From UBA11403 sp963784615 (GTDB lineage: Bacteria > Pseudomonadota > Gammaproteobacteria > Legionellales > Legionellaceae), in assembly GCA_963784615.1 (NCBI GenBank), contig CAWASG010000002.1, positions 1-64,000 on the forward strand: DNA of 64,000 nt, in the 5' to 3' direction. Within the stretch, counting starts at the first letter, position 1. Each line of letters opens with the position of its first letter. Shown in pieces: positions 46,615 to 54,621 of the stretch. Under the pieces are notes generated by a model. That model was not told the DNA's origin. It saw nothing but the letters and a program-made list of their open reading frames with translations, and ran no database searches. Both the position numbers and the translations under genes were made by a program.

Positions 46615-47422
46615 TCATTAGAGCCATCGAGCCTTCTAACTGGCTCGTGCTTGCTGTTGAAGCATTAGATAAGGGTAAAGAGGTCTTGGGTGAAAAAAAT
46701 CCCTTCATCAGGCCGCCCGTCGTCACAAAAAAACCTTTATCACTTTCTTCATGATGTCGTGCATGATTTCCCCATATGCGTGCTAGCATACTGCCAACGA
46801 TTGGCACTTCAATAACCTCCCTCAAGCGAAAACGGTGCATGGAATAGTGCATTAATTCATATGCCAAATAATGCAGCATGAGGAAACCTAGCGCCATTTC
46901 TGGATTATTCGTGATATAGGAATAAACATAGTGATACATAATCATCGAAATGATCAACACAACAGCTGGCGGTATAAAACCTCGATCGACATCTTTAGGT
47001 GAAAAGTGATGCTTGTTATGCAAATAAAAGTTCGCTTTCTTGGTGAAGTCATTCACTACCGGCATATGCCCAAGAAAACGATGGAAACCGTACTCAATCG
47101 GCACCCAACTCATAAAACCGATGACCGCGGATGATGCTTTATAAGGATTATTCACGGAAGAACCAATCAAGCACGCACTGCAGGCTAACCAAAGTGAAAG
47201 GGTTTGTTTTAAATCCAAATCTTTCACCAACCAATACAGCGGTGAATAAGGGGAGTCGGGTTCAACATGCACATGATCCACTTCCGGCAGACGACCCATC
47301 GTCACCAATGCGCGATACTCTTCCCAGGGAAGCGATAGAATATCTTCTGCATCGATGACGGTTTTTCCGTTTTCATCTTTTCGAATTTTTGAACGAATTT
47401 TTTTTAAAGCTTCATCACGCAT
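46598..47422 (-). CDS. Fatty acid hydroxylase / sterol desaturase superfamily membrane protein
   Basis: Product of 274 residues with the di-iron histidine motifs of the superfamily: HRFLGH, HNKHH, HYSMHR and HARHH, spread between hydrophobic segments (LSLWLACSACLIGSS, FIPPAVVLIISMIMYHYVY, LGFLMLHYLAYEL). Such enzymes use O2 and non-haem iron to hydroxylate or desaturate lipids in the membrane. The first 80 residues are soluble. The start has GGAG 9 nt upstream. The last dozen residues come from a REP element, so the natural C-terminus may have been replaced, but the catalytic part is complete. The first 89 residues are duplicated at 51418-51684. Confidence 0.85.
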   Translation of the reverse strand: MRDEALKKIRSKIRKDENGKTVIDAEDILSLPWEEYRALVTMGRLPEVDHVHVEPDSPYSPLYWLVKDLDLKQTLSLWLACSACLIGSSVNNPYKASSAVIGFMSWVPIEYGFHRFLGHMPVVNDFTKKANFYLHNKHHFSPKDVDRGFIPPAVVLIISMIMYHYVYSYITNNPEMALGFLMLHYLAYELMHYSMHRFRLREVIEVPIVGSMLARIWGNHARHHEESDKGFFVTTGGLMKGFFSPKTSLPLSNASTASTSQLEGSMALMKSMGS

Positions 47423-47821
47423 CTTAGTTTACTCCAATTGTATTAAAATAAAGTGAAACATCAACGGGCCTTAAAGTGTCTAAGTATTATTTGCACGAAA
47501 ATGACGCTCTACTCGATCAAAAATATACGGTTTTGTGCAAGATAACCGTATATTCACTGTCATTTTCAGGAGTGGTCTTCACTCAAATATTACCAAGCAG
47601 TGGTGCAATCACCTTCATACGTAAGCGAGCACAGTCCAACTCACTATCTGAAGCTGAAAATAATCCTTGTTCAATTAAAATATTATCGCTCGAATTCATC
47701 GTCCTGATCACTTGGTGAAGCCCACTTCTGAGTATAAATACAAACAGTGAAGATGACTACTGAAATTCAGACAGTCAGAAGTCGAGTGCACAAGTCAGGT
47801 TTCATCAGGCATGGCAGTGAA
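47156..47821. repeat. 666-bp direct duplication, copy 1
   Basis: Positions 47156-47821 recur at 51418-52083 at a constant offset of 4262 bp with only scattered differences. The unit covers the first 89 codons of the hydroxylase gene, its upstream region and the start of a hypothetical ORF. Copy 1 keeps the hydroxylase side and is cut at the far end; copy 2 keeps the other side. Confidence 0.9.
47497..47567. repeat. Long interrupted hairpin upstream of the hydroxylase gene
   Basis: An inner 11-bp perfect stem (AATATACGGTT 47522-47532 with AACCGTATATT 47544-47554) is enclosed by an outer 9-bp stem (GAAAATGAC 47497-47505 with GTCATTTTC 47559-47567). An inverted partner of the next segment (GTCATTTTCAGGAGTGGTCT, 47559 on) is at 47817-47841 with one mismatch. 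The structure looks like a small non-autonomous element. It recurs at 51759-51829 in the duplicate. Confidence 0.65.
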
Positions 47822-47850
47822 GAGCACTCCTGAAAATGACAATACAATTG

Positions 47851-47900
47851 AACCAATGGGTGACCCCATTGATTCTTTTCTTGGAGATAACAAGTTTAAG
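47851..47900 (+). pseudogene. Collapsed REP and RAYT fragment cut by Tn-B1
   Basis: AACCAATGGG is fused directly to TGACCCCATTGATT (47851-47874), as if the two REPs had recombined with loss of what lay between. Then TTGGAGATAACAAGTTTAAG (47881-47900) is RAYT coding sequence for LGDNKFK. Tn-B1 starts at 47901 and the RAYT resumes at 51296. The upstream two thirds of this RAYT copy are missing. Confidence 0.8.
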
Positions 47901-47998
47901 TGAGCGTGCTCACGCAATTTGATGGTCAGTTTTACACGATAATTGATGGTTGCAATGCGCCATAAAATGCACAGCCTCCCTGCTGTATTTTTTCCAGA

Positions 47999-48187
47999 TT
48001 AGAAAGGTGGATTATCCTCCTTCATATTAATATCAGCCATGGTTCCAATGACTGATTCTCGATAATAACGTTCTATTTGATGATGGTAATGCTCACCAAA
48101 CGCAACCATCAGTGCATAAAAGAAATCCTGCACATTGACCGCTGCTTCATCGGTGAGTGTCGGTGCTTCAATGACTAAATATTTCAT
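47999..48187 (-). CDS. Tn-B1 small protein, 62 residues
   Basis: Starts at 48187 with a GGGAGA ribosome-binding site, 13 bp after the ATPase stop. The sequence runs MKYLVIEAPTLTDEAAVNVQ and ends KEDNPPF; it is acidic and helical (DFFYALMVAFGEHYHHQIER). Kept in both Tn-B copies in the last position of the operon. No known family comes to mind; an accessory role in transposition is a guess. Confidence 0.6.
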   Translation of the reverse strand: MKYLVIEAPTLTDEAAVNVQDFFYALMVAFGEHYHHQIERYYRESVIGTMADINMKEDNPPF

Positions 48188-48200
48188 CGCTTTCTCCCGA

Positions 48201-49037
48201 TTAAGCTTTTTTTCGTTTGTTTGATGAGACCGAAGTGGTGAAACACTCAAAATACAACTGCTCATCCAATTGTGGACGCTCAAGGCGTGCGGCCATATCC
48301 AGCAGTTCCCCAGACATGTTGCAAAGGATCCGACTGTTTCCGGCTGCGTGTTCACAAAGGGTGTTTATCAGCCCTGTCGTCATTAGCCCAGGGTTGCCAG
48401 CGTGTTCCAATAGATGTTGCAGCGTTTGGGTTAACTGCTCAATGCTGGCGTGTTCTGTGAGCAGGCGGATCCGAATACGACTACCCAAAGGCATCAGATC
48501 GTCGCGGCGTAGTTTATCATTTAATCTTTGATCACCAGCCAGAATGACGCTGAGCAAGTTACGTGAGTCAAATTGCATACTGGTCAGTAACCGTAGTTCA
48601 CTTAAGACTTCTGGCGACATTTCCTGTGCCTCGTCAATGATAAGCACTGGGCGTAACAAGGTGCTATCAACGTGAGTGAGCCATCGTTCGCGTAAATTTT
48701 TGAAGCCACCCCAACGATTGCTGGCCGTAAGTGGCACACAAAAAACATCCCCCAGTTCACGATAAAAATCAGCAAGCCTTGAGTTAGCATGACTGATGAC
48801 GCCGATCTGCGCATCACGCACGCGTGTAAGGCGTGAAGCCAAAACGCGCAAGGCAACACTTTTACCTGTGCCAGGATCACCGCTCACTAAAGCAAAACCA
48901 CCTTCACGAAGTAATGATTGCTCAACACGCCAGCAAAAATTCTCGAGCTTTGGGTAAATGCACAAGGCTTCTACGGGGATATCCGAGATGAATGGATTGT
49001 ATTTTAGACCATAAAGAGCCAGTAGTTTTTTACTCAT
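48201..49037 (-). CDS. Tn-B1 AAA+ ATPase (TnsC/TniB/ExeA-like)
   Basis: 278 residues. Walker A VSGDPGTGKS ends at Ser60, Walker B is PVLIIDEAQEMSPE, and the sensor-type region SRIRIRLLTEH is present. The N-terminus (LYGLKYNPFISDIPVEALC) is of the ExeA/TniB type. It overlaps the integrase stop by 8 bp, so the two are translationally coupled. Expected to regulate target choice and activate the DDE enzyme. Confidence 0.88.
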   Translation of the reverse strand: MSKKLLALYGLKYNPFISDIPVEALCIYPKLENFCWRVEQSLLREGGFALVSGDPGTGKSVALRVLASRLTRVRDAQIGVISHANSRLADFYRELGDVFCVPLTASNRWGGFKNLRERWLTHVDSTLLRPVLIIDEAQEMSPEVLSELRLLTSMQFDSRNLLSVILAGDQRLNDKLRRDDLMPLGSRIRIRLLTEHASIEQLTQTLQHLLEHAGNPGLMTTGLINTLCEHAAGNSRILCNMSGELLDMAARLERPQLDEQLYFECFTTSVSSNKRKKA

Positions 49038-50493
49038 GTTCAGATTCTCCTTTGGGTAAATAGGCCGGAGGAAGGCCGGTGGCCGCGTATTCTGCCATCA
49101 GTGCTTTTAGCAAGGGCGCAACGCCTGTTGATACAAGCTCTTCGCTGGGCTCTTGTTCACCGGAATTGGTGAAAGTTCGACGCTGACCTGAAGCGTTTTC
49201 TGATTTGTCTTGTGGATAAATCATACTTAACAGTGTGTTGGTGTGTGGATCGACAAGCCTTACAGAGCCTAAGTCCCACCGTGCATAGCGGATGTACAAT
49301 ATCTCCAAACTGCGGTATTGCGATGGCACTTCAAAGCGTTTGCCATCAAGACTGAATGTTCCATCTGATTTACGTTGCCTGCGATGCACCTGAGTGCAAA
49401 AAGCATGATGTAACGCTGCGGTGTCAGGACACGGTCGACCAACATCGGCATCCTTCATATAGCGCGCAAGCGGTGAGCAGCCAATCTCGGAATGTACTTT
49501 TTGATGGTATTCACGCTCGACCCAAGCAAGGGTGCTTTTATTGAGTAACGACAAGGTTATCTCCTCCTCACCCTCAAGCATAGCCATCAATCGCCCTTCA
49601 ACTTGCGCCCAAAAAACCTCCTGTTTCGCGTTTTGGTAGGGAGAATAAGGTAGTGTAGGTTGATGTAGAATGCCCAATCTCGCAAGCCCTTCGGTAAACT
49701 CAGCCGAAGTCATCGCACTGCCATTGTCACTCATCAGAGCGCGCGGTAAGGCGCGTTTCTGTAGTGCCTGCATAAACCCATGTACCAGCGTCTCTGCGGT
49801 TTCATCCATGTACCATTGCGCATGACAAATCAGGCGGGAGCGGTCATCCAGAATGGCAAGTAATAAGGGTTTATGCCATTGACCGTCTCGTCCCAAAATT
49901 CTGCGTGAGCCATGGTGAAAATCAAGGTGCCATAACGTGTTAACATGGTCGACTTCATAACTTCTGACCTCTCGTTTCTCTAGCCTATCAGCTGCGAGGA
50001 TGGCGCCTTCTGTATGTCGTCTTTTCCGCCCAGGTTGCTTGCAGAAACCATTCGACTTCATGTAACGACGAATCGTATTGTAAGACGGCAAGACGCCTAA
50101 CTCAGGCGTTGTCTTTGCAATCACATAGAGGTTATCTACGTGTAACTGGTAGCTCCAGCTTGGATGTGAACGATGTTGATGTTGGATGCTCATCTTTAAT
50201 GGGGCTGAGAGCGTGTGACTACTCCCGGCATCTGTACGGCGTTTCGTTCGCAAAGCACCGACCGGGTCGTTCTCATGGCGAGATTGATAAAGCCATCGCT
50301 CAATCGTCGATAGTCCAAAATGAACTGGTAATCCTGTAATGGGATGCTGCCATTGCTTTTGAGCTAAAGAAGCCAGCTCAATCTGTAGTTGCCCTTTATC
50401 CGGCGGCGCTGCCAAAAGTGGGCCAATAACCGAAAAGCGAAATCGGGCCCACCGTTCTTGGCGAGTACCAACATCGGGCTTCTTGTTGCTCAT
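49030..50493 (-). CDS. Tn-B1 DDE integrase/transposase (TnsB/TniA-like)
   Basis: 487 residues. Catalytic triad candidates are Asp in TLWHLDFHHGS, Asp in LMSDNGSAMTS and Glu in YQNAKQEVFWAQ. An N-terminal helix-turn-helix region (VHFGLSTIERWLYQSR) and a C-terminal barrel (DGTFSLDGKRFEVPSQYRS) complete the Mu/Tn552-type layout. It appears intact. Confidence 0.88.
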   Translation of the reverse strand: MSNKKPDVGTRQERWARFRFSVIGPLLAAPPDKGQLQIELASLAQKQWQHPITGLPVHFGLSTIERWLYQSRHENDPVGALRTKRRTDAGSSHTLSAPLKMSIQHQHRSHPSWSYQLHVDNLYVIAKTTPELGVLPSYNTIRRYMKSNGFCKQPGRKRRHTEGAILAADRLEKREVRSYEVDHVNTLWHLDFHHGSRRILGRDGQWHKPLLLAILDDRSRLICHAQWYMDETAETLVHGFMQALQKRALPRALMSDNGSAMTSAEFTEGLARLGILHQPTLPYSPYQNAKQEVFWAQVEGRLMAMLEGEEEITLSLLNKSTLAWVEREYHQKVHSEIGCSPLARYMKDADVGRPCPDTAALHHAFCTQVHRRQRKSDGTFSLDGKRFEVPSQYRSLEILYIRYARWDLGSVRLVDPHTNTLLSMIYPQDKSENASGQRRTFTNSGEQEPSEELVSTGVAPLLKALMAEYAATGLPPAYLPKGESEHE

Positions 50494-50583
50494 AAAAACT
50501 CCTGCTTGTTTAAGAAGTTTATGAGTCTACTGGATGTCTAACTTGATCTAAAGATGCAAACTCTGCGCGAATAACTCCCTCCT

Positions 50584-51153
50584 TTAGACAGCGCGATAAA
50601 CGCCCGCTGTCATTGGCGCTAAAAACTGCAAGGCATTTACCAGTTTTTGACTCAGGTTGTCTGGAAAAATCAAAAGAAGTTGTCGAGGAAATGGGCCAAC
50701 AATGGCCTTTACGGGCAGGAATGCTTTAGCCTGTTTCCAAAAAGCAGTGCCAATAAAACAATCTCGCCACCAACGACGCCAACGCCCCCAGGTTCGCAGA
50801 CTGATGCTGATACCAAAATAACGCGTTACTTGGTAATACCGGCGCCTCGAAGCACTGGACATGAAGGCGGAGATAAGCACGATAATCGCAGCCGGAAAAC
50901 GATGTCGCCCCAAAAACCGTACCGATGGTGTTGTCACACGCTTTCGGCAGTTTCCGCAGCAAAGACTGCGCCGACTATCATAATGCTCACGGCATGATGC
51001 AGGTAACCCGAGGGGACTACGAGGGTAATCGGCTTGATATAAAGGACCGTTACAGAAAGGACAGTCTTCAGCTCGAACTTTCTCAGCCATTTCATCATCG
51101 ATATGCACGAATAACGGATGAAAACTGGTCTTTTTTAATAGTTCATGGTACAT
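50584..51153 (-). CDS. Tn-B1 zinc-ribbon protein
   Basis: 189 residues, first gene of the element. Cysteines CPFCNGPLYQ (about 32-41) and CREHYDSRRSLCCGNCRKR form a zinc-binding module, followed by a basic helical part (SSASRRRYYQVTRYFGISIS; WGRWRRWWRD). Analogous in position to the Tn-A zinc-ribbon protein but without recognisable sequence similarity. Probably binds element ends or targets (inference). Confidence 0.7.
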   Translation of the reverse strand: MYHELLKKTSFHPLFVHIDDEMAEKVRAEDCPFCNGPLYQADYPRSPLGLPASCREHYDSRRSLCCGNCRKRVTTPSVRFLGRHRFPAAIIVLISAFMSSASRRRYYQVTRYFGISISLRTWGRWRRWWRDCFIGTAFWKQAKAFLPVKAIVGPFPRQLLLIFPDNLSQKLVNALQFLAPMTAGVYRAV

Positions 51154-51295
51154 TTAGGCTCTCTTTGTTCGTCGTTGAACGTAAGAGTACCCTTCATGAG
51201 GTTTTAATCAAGCTTTATGAGGGGTTTTTTATTTGTACATCAATGAACGTGGCTGGAATTACGGGGAAATCCATCAGATTGTGTGTTCAGGCTGA

Positions 51296-51417
51296 TTTAA
51301 GCAAGCTGTTGAAGAACAGTTGGCGCGTAGGGTTACGCCAAGAGCCAAAGGAGGGGATCGAAAATCTCGCAATTATCTTGATTCAGTCAAAATCAATTTA
51401 CTCTGACCCCATTGATT
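51296..51417 (+). pseudogene. 3' end of the RAYT copy interrupted by Tn-B1, with REP
   Basis: Resumes with TTTAAGCAAGCTGTTGAAG, matching the RAYT coding sequence for KFKQVVEEQ, and runs through the C-terminus to a full 27-bp REP at 51391-51417. The truncated hydroxylase duplicate begins at the next base. Confidence 0.85.
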
Positions 51418-51684
51418 GGAAGAACCAATCAAACACGCACTGCAGGCTAACCAAAGTGAAAGGGTTTGTTTTAAATCCAAATCTTTCACCAACCAATACA
51501 GCGGTGAATAAGGGGAGTCGGGTTCAACATGCACATGATCCACTTCCGGCAGACGACCCATCGTCACCAATGCGCGATACTCTTCCCAGGGAAGCGATAG
51601 AATATCTTCTGCATCGATGACGGTTTTTCCGTTTTCATCTTTTCGAATTTTTGAACGAATTTTTTTTAAAGCTTCATCACGCAT
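51418..51684 (-). pseudogene. Duplicated N-terminal fragment of the fatty acid hydroxylase gene
   Basis: Encodes the same first 89 residues as the gene at 46598-47422 (MRDEALKKIRSKIRKDENGK through SACLIGSS) and then runs into the REP. It lacks all four histidine motifs and cannot be catalytic. It is part of the 666-bp duplication. Its upstream region is kept, so it may still be transcribed. Confidence 0.9.
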
Positions 51685-52083
51685 CTTAGTTTACTCCAAT
51701 TGTATTAAAATAAAGTGAAACATCAACGGGCCTTAAAGTGTCTAAGTATTATTTGCACGAAAATGACGCTCTACTCGATCAAAAATATACGGTTTTGTGC
51801 AAGATAACCGTATATTCACTGTCATTTTCAGGAGTGGTCTTCACTCAAATATTACCAAGCAGTGGTGCAATCACCTCCATACGTAAGCGAGCACAGTCCA
51901 ACTCACTATCTGAAGCTGAAAATAATCCTTGTTCAATTAAAATATTATCGCTCGAATTCATCGTCCTGATCACTTGGTGAAGCCCACTTTTGAGTATAAA
52001 TACAAACAGTGAAGATGACTACTGAAATTCAGACAGTCAGAAGTCGAGTGCACAAGTCAGGTTTCATCAGGCATGGCAGTGAA
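51418..52083. repeat. 666-bp direct duplication, copy 2
   Basis: Matches 47156-47821. It begins exactly at the end of the REP (51417), and beyond 52083 it continues into the hypothetical ORF that copy 1 has lost. Together the two copies frame the REP/RAYT/Tn-B1 block as a very long direct repeat. Confidence 0.9.
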
Positions 52084-52470
52084 CTTGCCATTGTTTGTAC
52101 GTTAATTGCCTTTCCGTTTGTGATGGTCACGCATCTTGTGGCGCGCATGATAGCAGGAGAAGAGGTGCAACTTGCTGAACAAGCTAAGCTCGTGTATAGA
52201 GATGAGGCAAAAAAATGTCTAGAGTGGTGTGAAGAGTCACCTAGTGGAGCTCGTACACTTCACTATAGAATACCCCTTGTAGATTTGCCTAGAGGATGTT
52301 CAACCCTTTCAATGTTGTGTGAGACGCTAGGGTATGGGGGTATAGAAAGTTTAGTGAGTGTTCCAGATACTCATCTTGCACGTACTGCTCCTAGGTACCA
52401 CTTTGAGTCTGTGCTGGGAGATGATCCATCTGCCCTCTGTGCCAGCGACAATGAGACAAAAATAAGGTAA
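52015..52470 (+). CDS. Hypothetical protein with one membrane segment
   Basis: About 151 residues from an ATG at 52015 (another is at 52009). A hydrophobic stretch at about 20-42 (LAIVCTLIAFPFVMVTHLVA) suggests one membrane helix. The rest contains five cysteines (CLEWCEE, GCSTLSMLCETLG). No recognisable family. The first 23 codons also occur at the end of duplication copy 1. There is no strong ribosome-binding site, so expression is uncertain. Confidence 0.4.
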   Translation: MTTEIQTVRSRVHKSGFIRHGSELAIVCTLIAFPFVMVTHLVARMIAGEEVQLAEQAKLVYRDEAKKCLEWCEESPSGARTLHYRIPLVDLPRGCSTLSMLCETLGYGGIESLVSVPDTHLARTAPRYHFESVLGDDPSALCASDNETKIR

Positions 52471-52506
52471 AACTACTTCCATGAGGGCGGTAGGGAAATT
52501 GTCAAA

Positions 52507-52965
52507 ATGGTATTAGGATCGAACAACAGTATTAATGAGTTAAATTTAGTCAAATCACAATTAGACGGAAGCGCCAATAATCAACAGATTGAATTAAGCG
52601 CATCAACACCATCTGATCCTCAGGTAAAAGCCAGCGGAGCACCGCGCCGGAAATTCACCAAAGCATATAAACTGCAAATTCTGACCTCTTATGATGCCTG
52701 TAGTAATGCATTAGAGCGTGGGACACTGTTGCGCCGAGAGGGTTTGTATCAAGGGTGTATTTCTGCATGGCGAAATCAGCTTGAAATGAATACAGATGAC
52801 AAGAAAGCTACATTAAAGGACCGGCGCACTGATCATATGGCTCGAGAAATTGAGCAATTGAAAAAGAAACTGGCTCAAGCCCAGGCTGTCATTGATCTCC
52901 AAAAAAAAGTCTCGGAACTGCTTGGGACACACATCCTCTCACACGACAGCAGCGAGGTGAATTGA
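52507..52965 (+). CDS. IS3-family transposase OrfA
   Basis: 152 residues with a helix-turn-helix DNA-binding region (RRKFTKAYKLQILTSYDACS, ALERGTLLRREGLYQGCISAWR) and a leucine-zipper-like coiled coil near the C-terminus (EIEQLKKKLAQAQAVIDLQK), as in IS3 OrfA proteins. The stop overlaps the orfB start by one base (TGATG), so orfB is expressed by coupling here and no -1 frameshift is evident. Confidence 0.85.
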   Translation: MVLGSNNSINELNLVKSQLDGSANNQQIELSASTPSDPQVKASGAPRRKFTKAYKLQILTSYDACSNALERGTLLRREGLYQGCISAWRNQLEMNTDDKKATLKDRRTDHMAREIEQLKKKLAQAQAVIDLQKKVSELLGTHILSHDSSEVN

Positions 52966-53819
52966 TGGAGCTCATTTCACAAGAAGGTCGAAACAAATCC
53001 ATTCCGATTGACATGCTTTGTTCCGCGATGTGTATTCCACGGGCCACTTATTACAGACATTTGGAGGATAAAAACGGTGCACAAAATGAGTCACGACTGC
53101 CGACCACCCCGGTTAACGCCCTTAATAATCTAGAAAGGCAATGTGTTCTTGATTTATTGCACAGCGAGCGTTTCGTCGATAAAACGCCTTACGATGTGTA
53201 TTATGAGTTGATGGATAAGGGCGAGTATTATTGTTCGCCCCGCACCATGTATCGCATTTTAGCAGAGCATGGTGAAACAGCAGAACGGCGTTTACAGCGG
53301 AATCATCGAGATGCCGTCAAGCCTGAATTAATTGCATCTCGCCCGAATGAAGTCTGGTCATGGGATATCACAAAATTACTTGGCCCTACAAAATGGGTTT
53401 ATTACCATCTATATGTCATCATGGATATATTCAGCCGATATGTTGTTGGTTGGCTTATTGCAGACTGTGAGTCGCAAGAACTCGCCCGAAAATTATTACA
53501 TGAGACCGCTTTAAAACACGGCATTCAGCCTCACCAACTGACTATACATTCTGATAATGGGCCAAGCATGAAATCTCACACTGTTTCACAGCTACTCGAA
53601 CATCTCGGCGTTGCTAAAACCCACAACCGACCTTATACAAGCAACGACAATCCCTTTTCTGAGTCACAATTTAAAACGCTAAAATACAGGCCGGAGTTCC
53701 CTGCGCGCTGCCAATCGCTGCAACACGCTGAGGCCTTTTGTCAGCAATTTTTTCCTTGGTATAACAAAGAGCATTATCACTCAGGGATCGCATGGTTAAC
53801 GCCAGAATCCGTTCATTAC
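52965..53819 (+). pseudogene. IS3-family transposase OrfB, 5' part (split by Tn-B2)
   Basis: 285 codons carrying the DDE core: Asp in VWSWDITKLLG, Asp in IHSDNGPSMKS and Glu in NPFSESQFKT, with the DIFSRYVVGW signature between. Cut at 53819 by Tn-B2; the frame runs three codons on to a stop. The missing C-terminus is at 57220-57408, and rejoining gives 347 codons. All three catalytic acids are in the 5' piece. Confidence 0.88.
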
Positions 53820-53961
53820 TCAGCCTGAACACACAATCTGATGGATTTCCCCGTAATTCCAGCCACGTTCATTGATGTACAAATAAAAAACCCCTCATAA
53901 AGCTTGATTAAAACCTCATGAAGGGTACTCTTACGTTCAACGACGAACAAAGAGAGCCTAA

Positions 53962-54531
53962 ATGTACCATGAACTATTAAAAAAGACCAGTTTTCATCCG
54001 TTATTCGTGCATATCGATGATGAAATGGCTGAGAAAGTTCGAGCTGAAGACTGTCCTTTCTGTAACGGTCCTTTATATCAAGCCGATTACCCTCGTAGTC
54101 CCCTCGGGTTACCTGCATCATGCCGTGAGCATTATGATAGTCGGCGCAGTCTTTGCTGCGGAAACTGCCGAAAGCGTGTGACAACACCATCGGTACGGTT
54201 TTTGGGGCGACATCGTTTTCCGGCTGCGATTATCGTGCTTATCTCCGCCTTCATGTCCAGTGCTTCGAGGCGCCGGTATTACCAAGTAACGCGTTATTTT
54301 GGTATCAGCATCAGTCTGCGAACCTGGGGGCGTTGGCGTCGTTGGTGGCGAGATTGTTTTATTGGCACTGCTTTTTGGAAACAGGCTAAAGCATTCCTGC
54401 CCGTAAAGGCCATTGTTGGCCCATTTCCTCGACAACTTCTTTTGATTTTTCCAGACAACCTGAGTCAAAAACTGGTAAATGCCTTGCAGTTTTTAGCGCC
54501 AATGACAGCGGGCGTTTATCGCGCTGTCTAA
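53962..54531 (+). CDS. Tn-B2 zinc-ribbon protein
   Basis: 189 residues, same as the Tn-B1 zinc-ribbon protein, with CPFC and CCGNC cysteine clusters and the basic helical C-terminal half. It is the first gene of the element, about 140 bp inside the left end. Confidence 0.7.
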   Translation: MYHELLKKTSFHPLFVHIDDEMAEKVRAEDCPFCNGPLYQADYPRSPLGLPASCREHYDSRRSLCCGNCRKRVTTPSVRFLGRHRFPAAIIVLISAFMSSASRRRYYQVTRYFGISISLRTWGRWRRWWRDCFIGTAFWKQAKAFLPVKAIVGPFPRQLLLIFPDNLSQKLVNALQFLAPMTAGVYRAV

Positions 54532-54621
54532 AGGAGGGAGTTATTCGCGCAGAGTTTGCATCTTTAGATCAAGTTAGACATCCAGTAGACTCATAAACTT
54601 CTTAAACAAGCAGGAGTTTTT

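Larger units (their letters stand above)
47901..51295 (-). mobile_element. Transposon Tn-B copy 1 (zinc-ribbon / DDE / AAA+ / small protein)
   Basis: A 3395-bp element oriented minus. Its ends are TGAGCGTGCTCACGC (47901) and, on the other strand, TCAGCCTGAACACAC (from 51295), with 19 of 25 terminal bases matching. TTTAAG lies on both sides (47895-47900 and 51296-51301), and joining them restores the RAYT sequence. Gene order is zinc-ribbon, DDE integrase, AAA+ ATPase, 62-residue protein. It encodes the same proteins as Tn-B2 at 53820-57214. The gene set matches Tn-A in kind, but sequences differ, so it is a separate family. Confidence 0.9.

Noticed and set aside
47476..47718. An 80-codon plus-strand ORF (repeated at 51738-51980)
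   Set aside because: It spans the hairpin and the region upstream of the hydroxylase gene and has no ribosome-binding site or recognisable product. It is repeated only because the DNA is duplicated.
50925..51620. A 231-residue plus-strand protein across the Tn-B1 end
   Set aside because: It reads through antisense zinc-ribbon sequence, the transposon end, a RAYT remnant and antisense hydroxylase sequence. It is a chance fusion frame.
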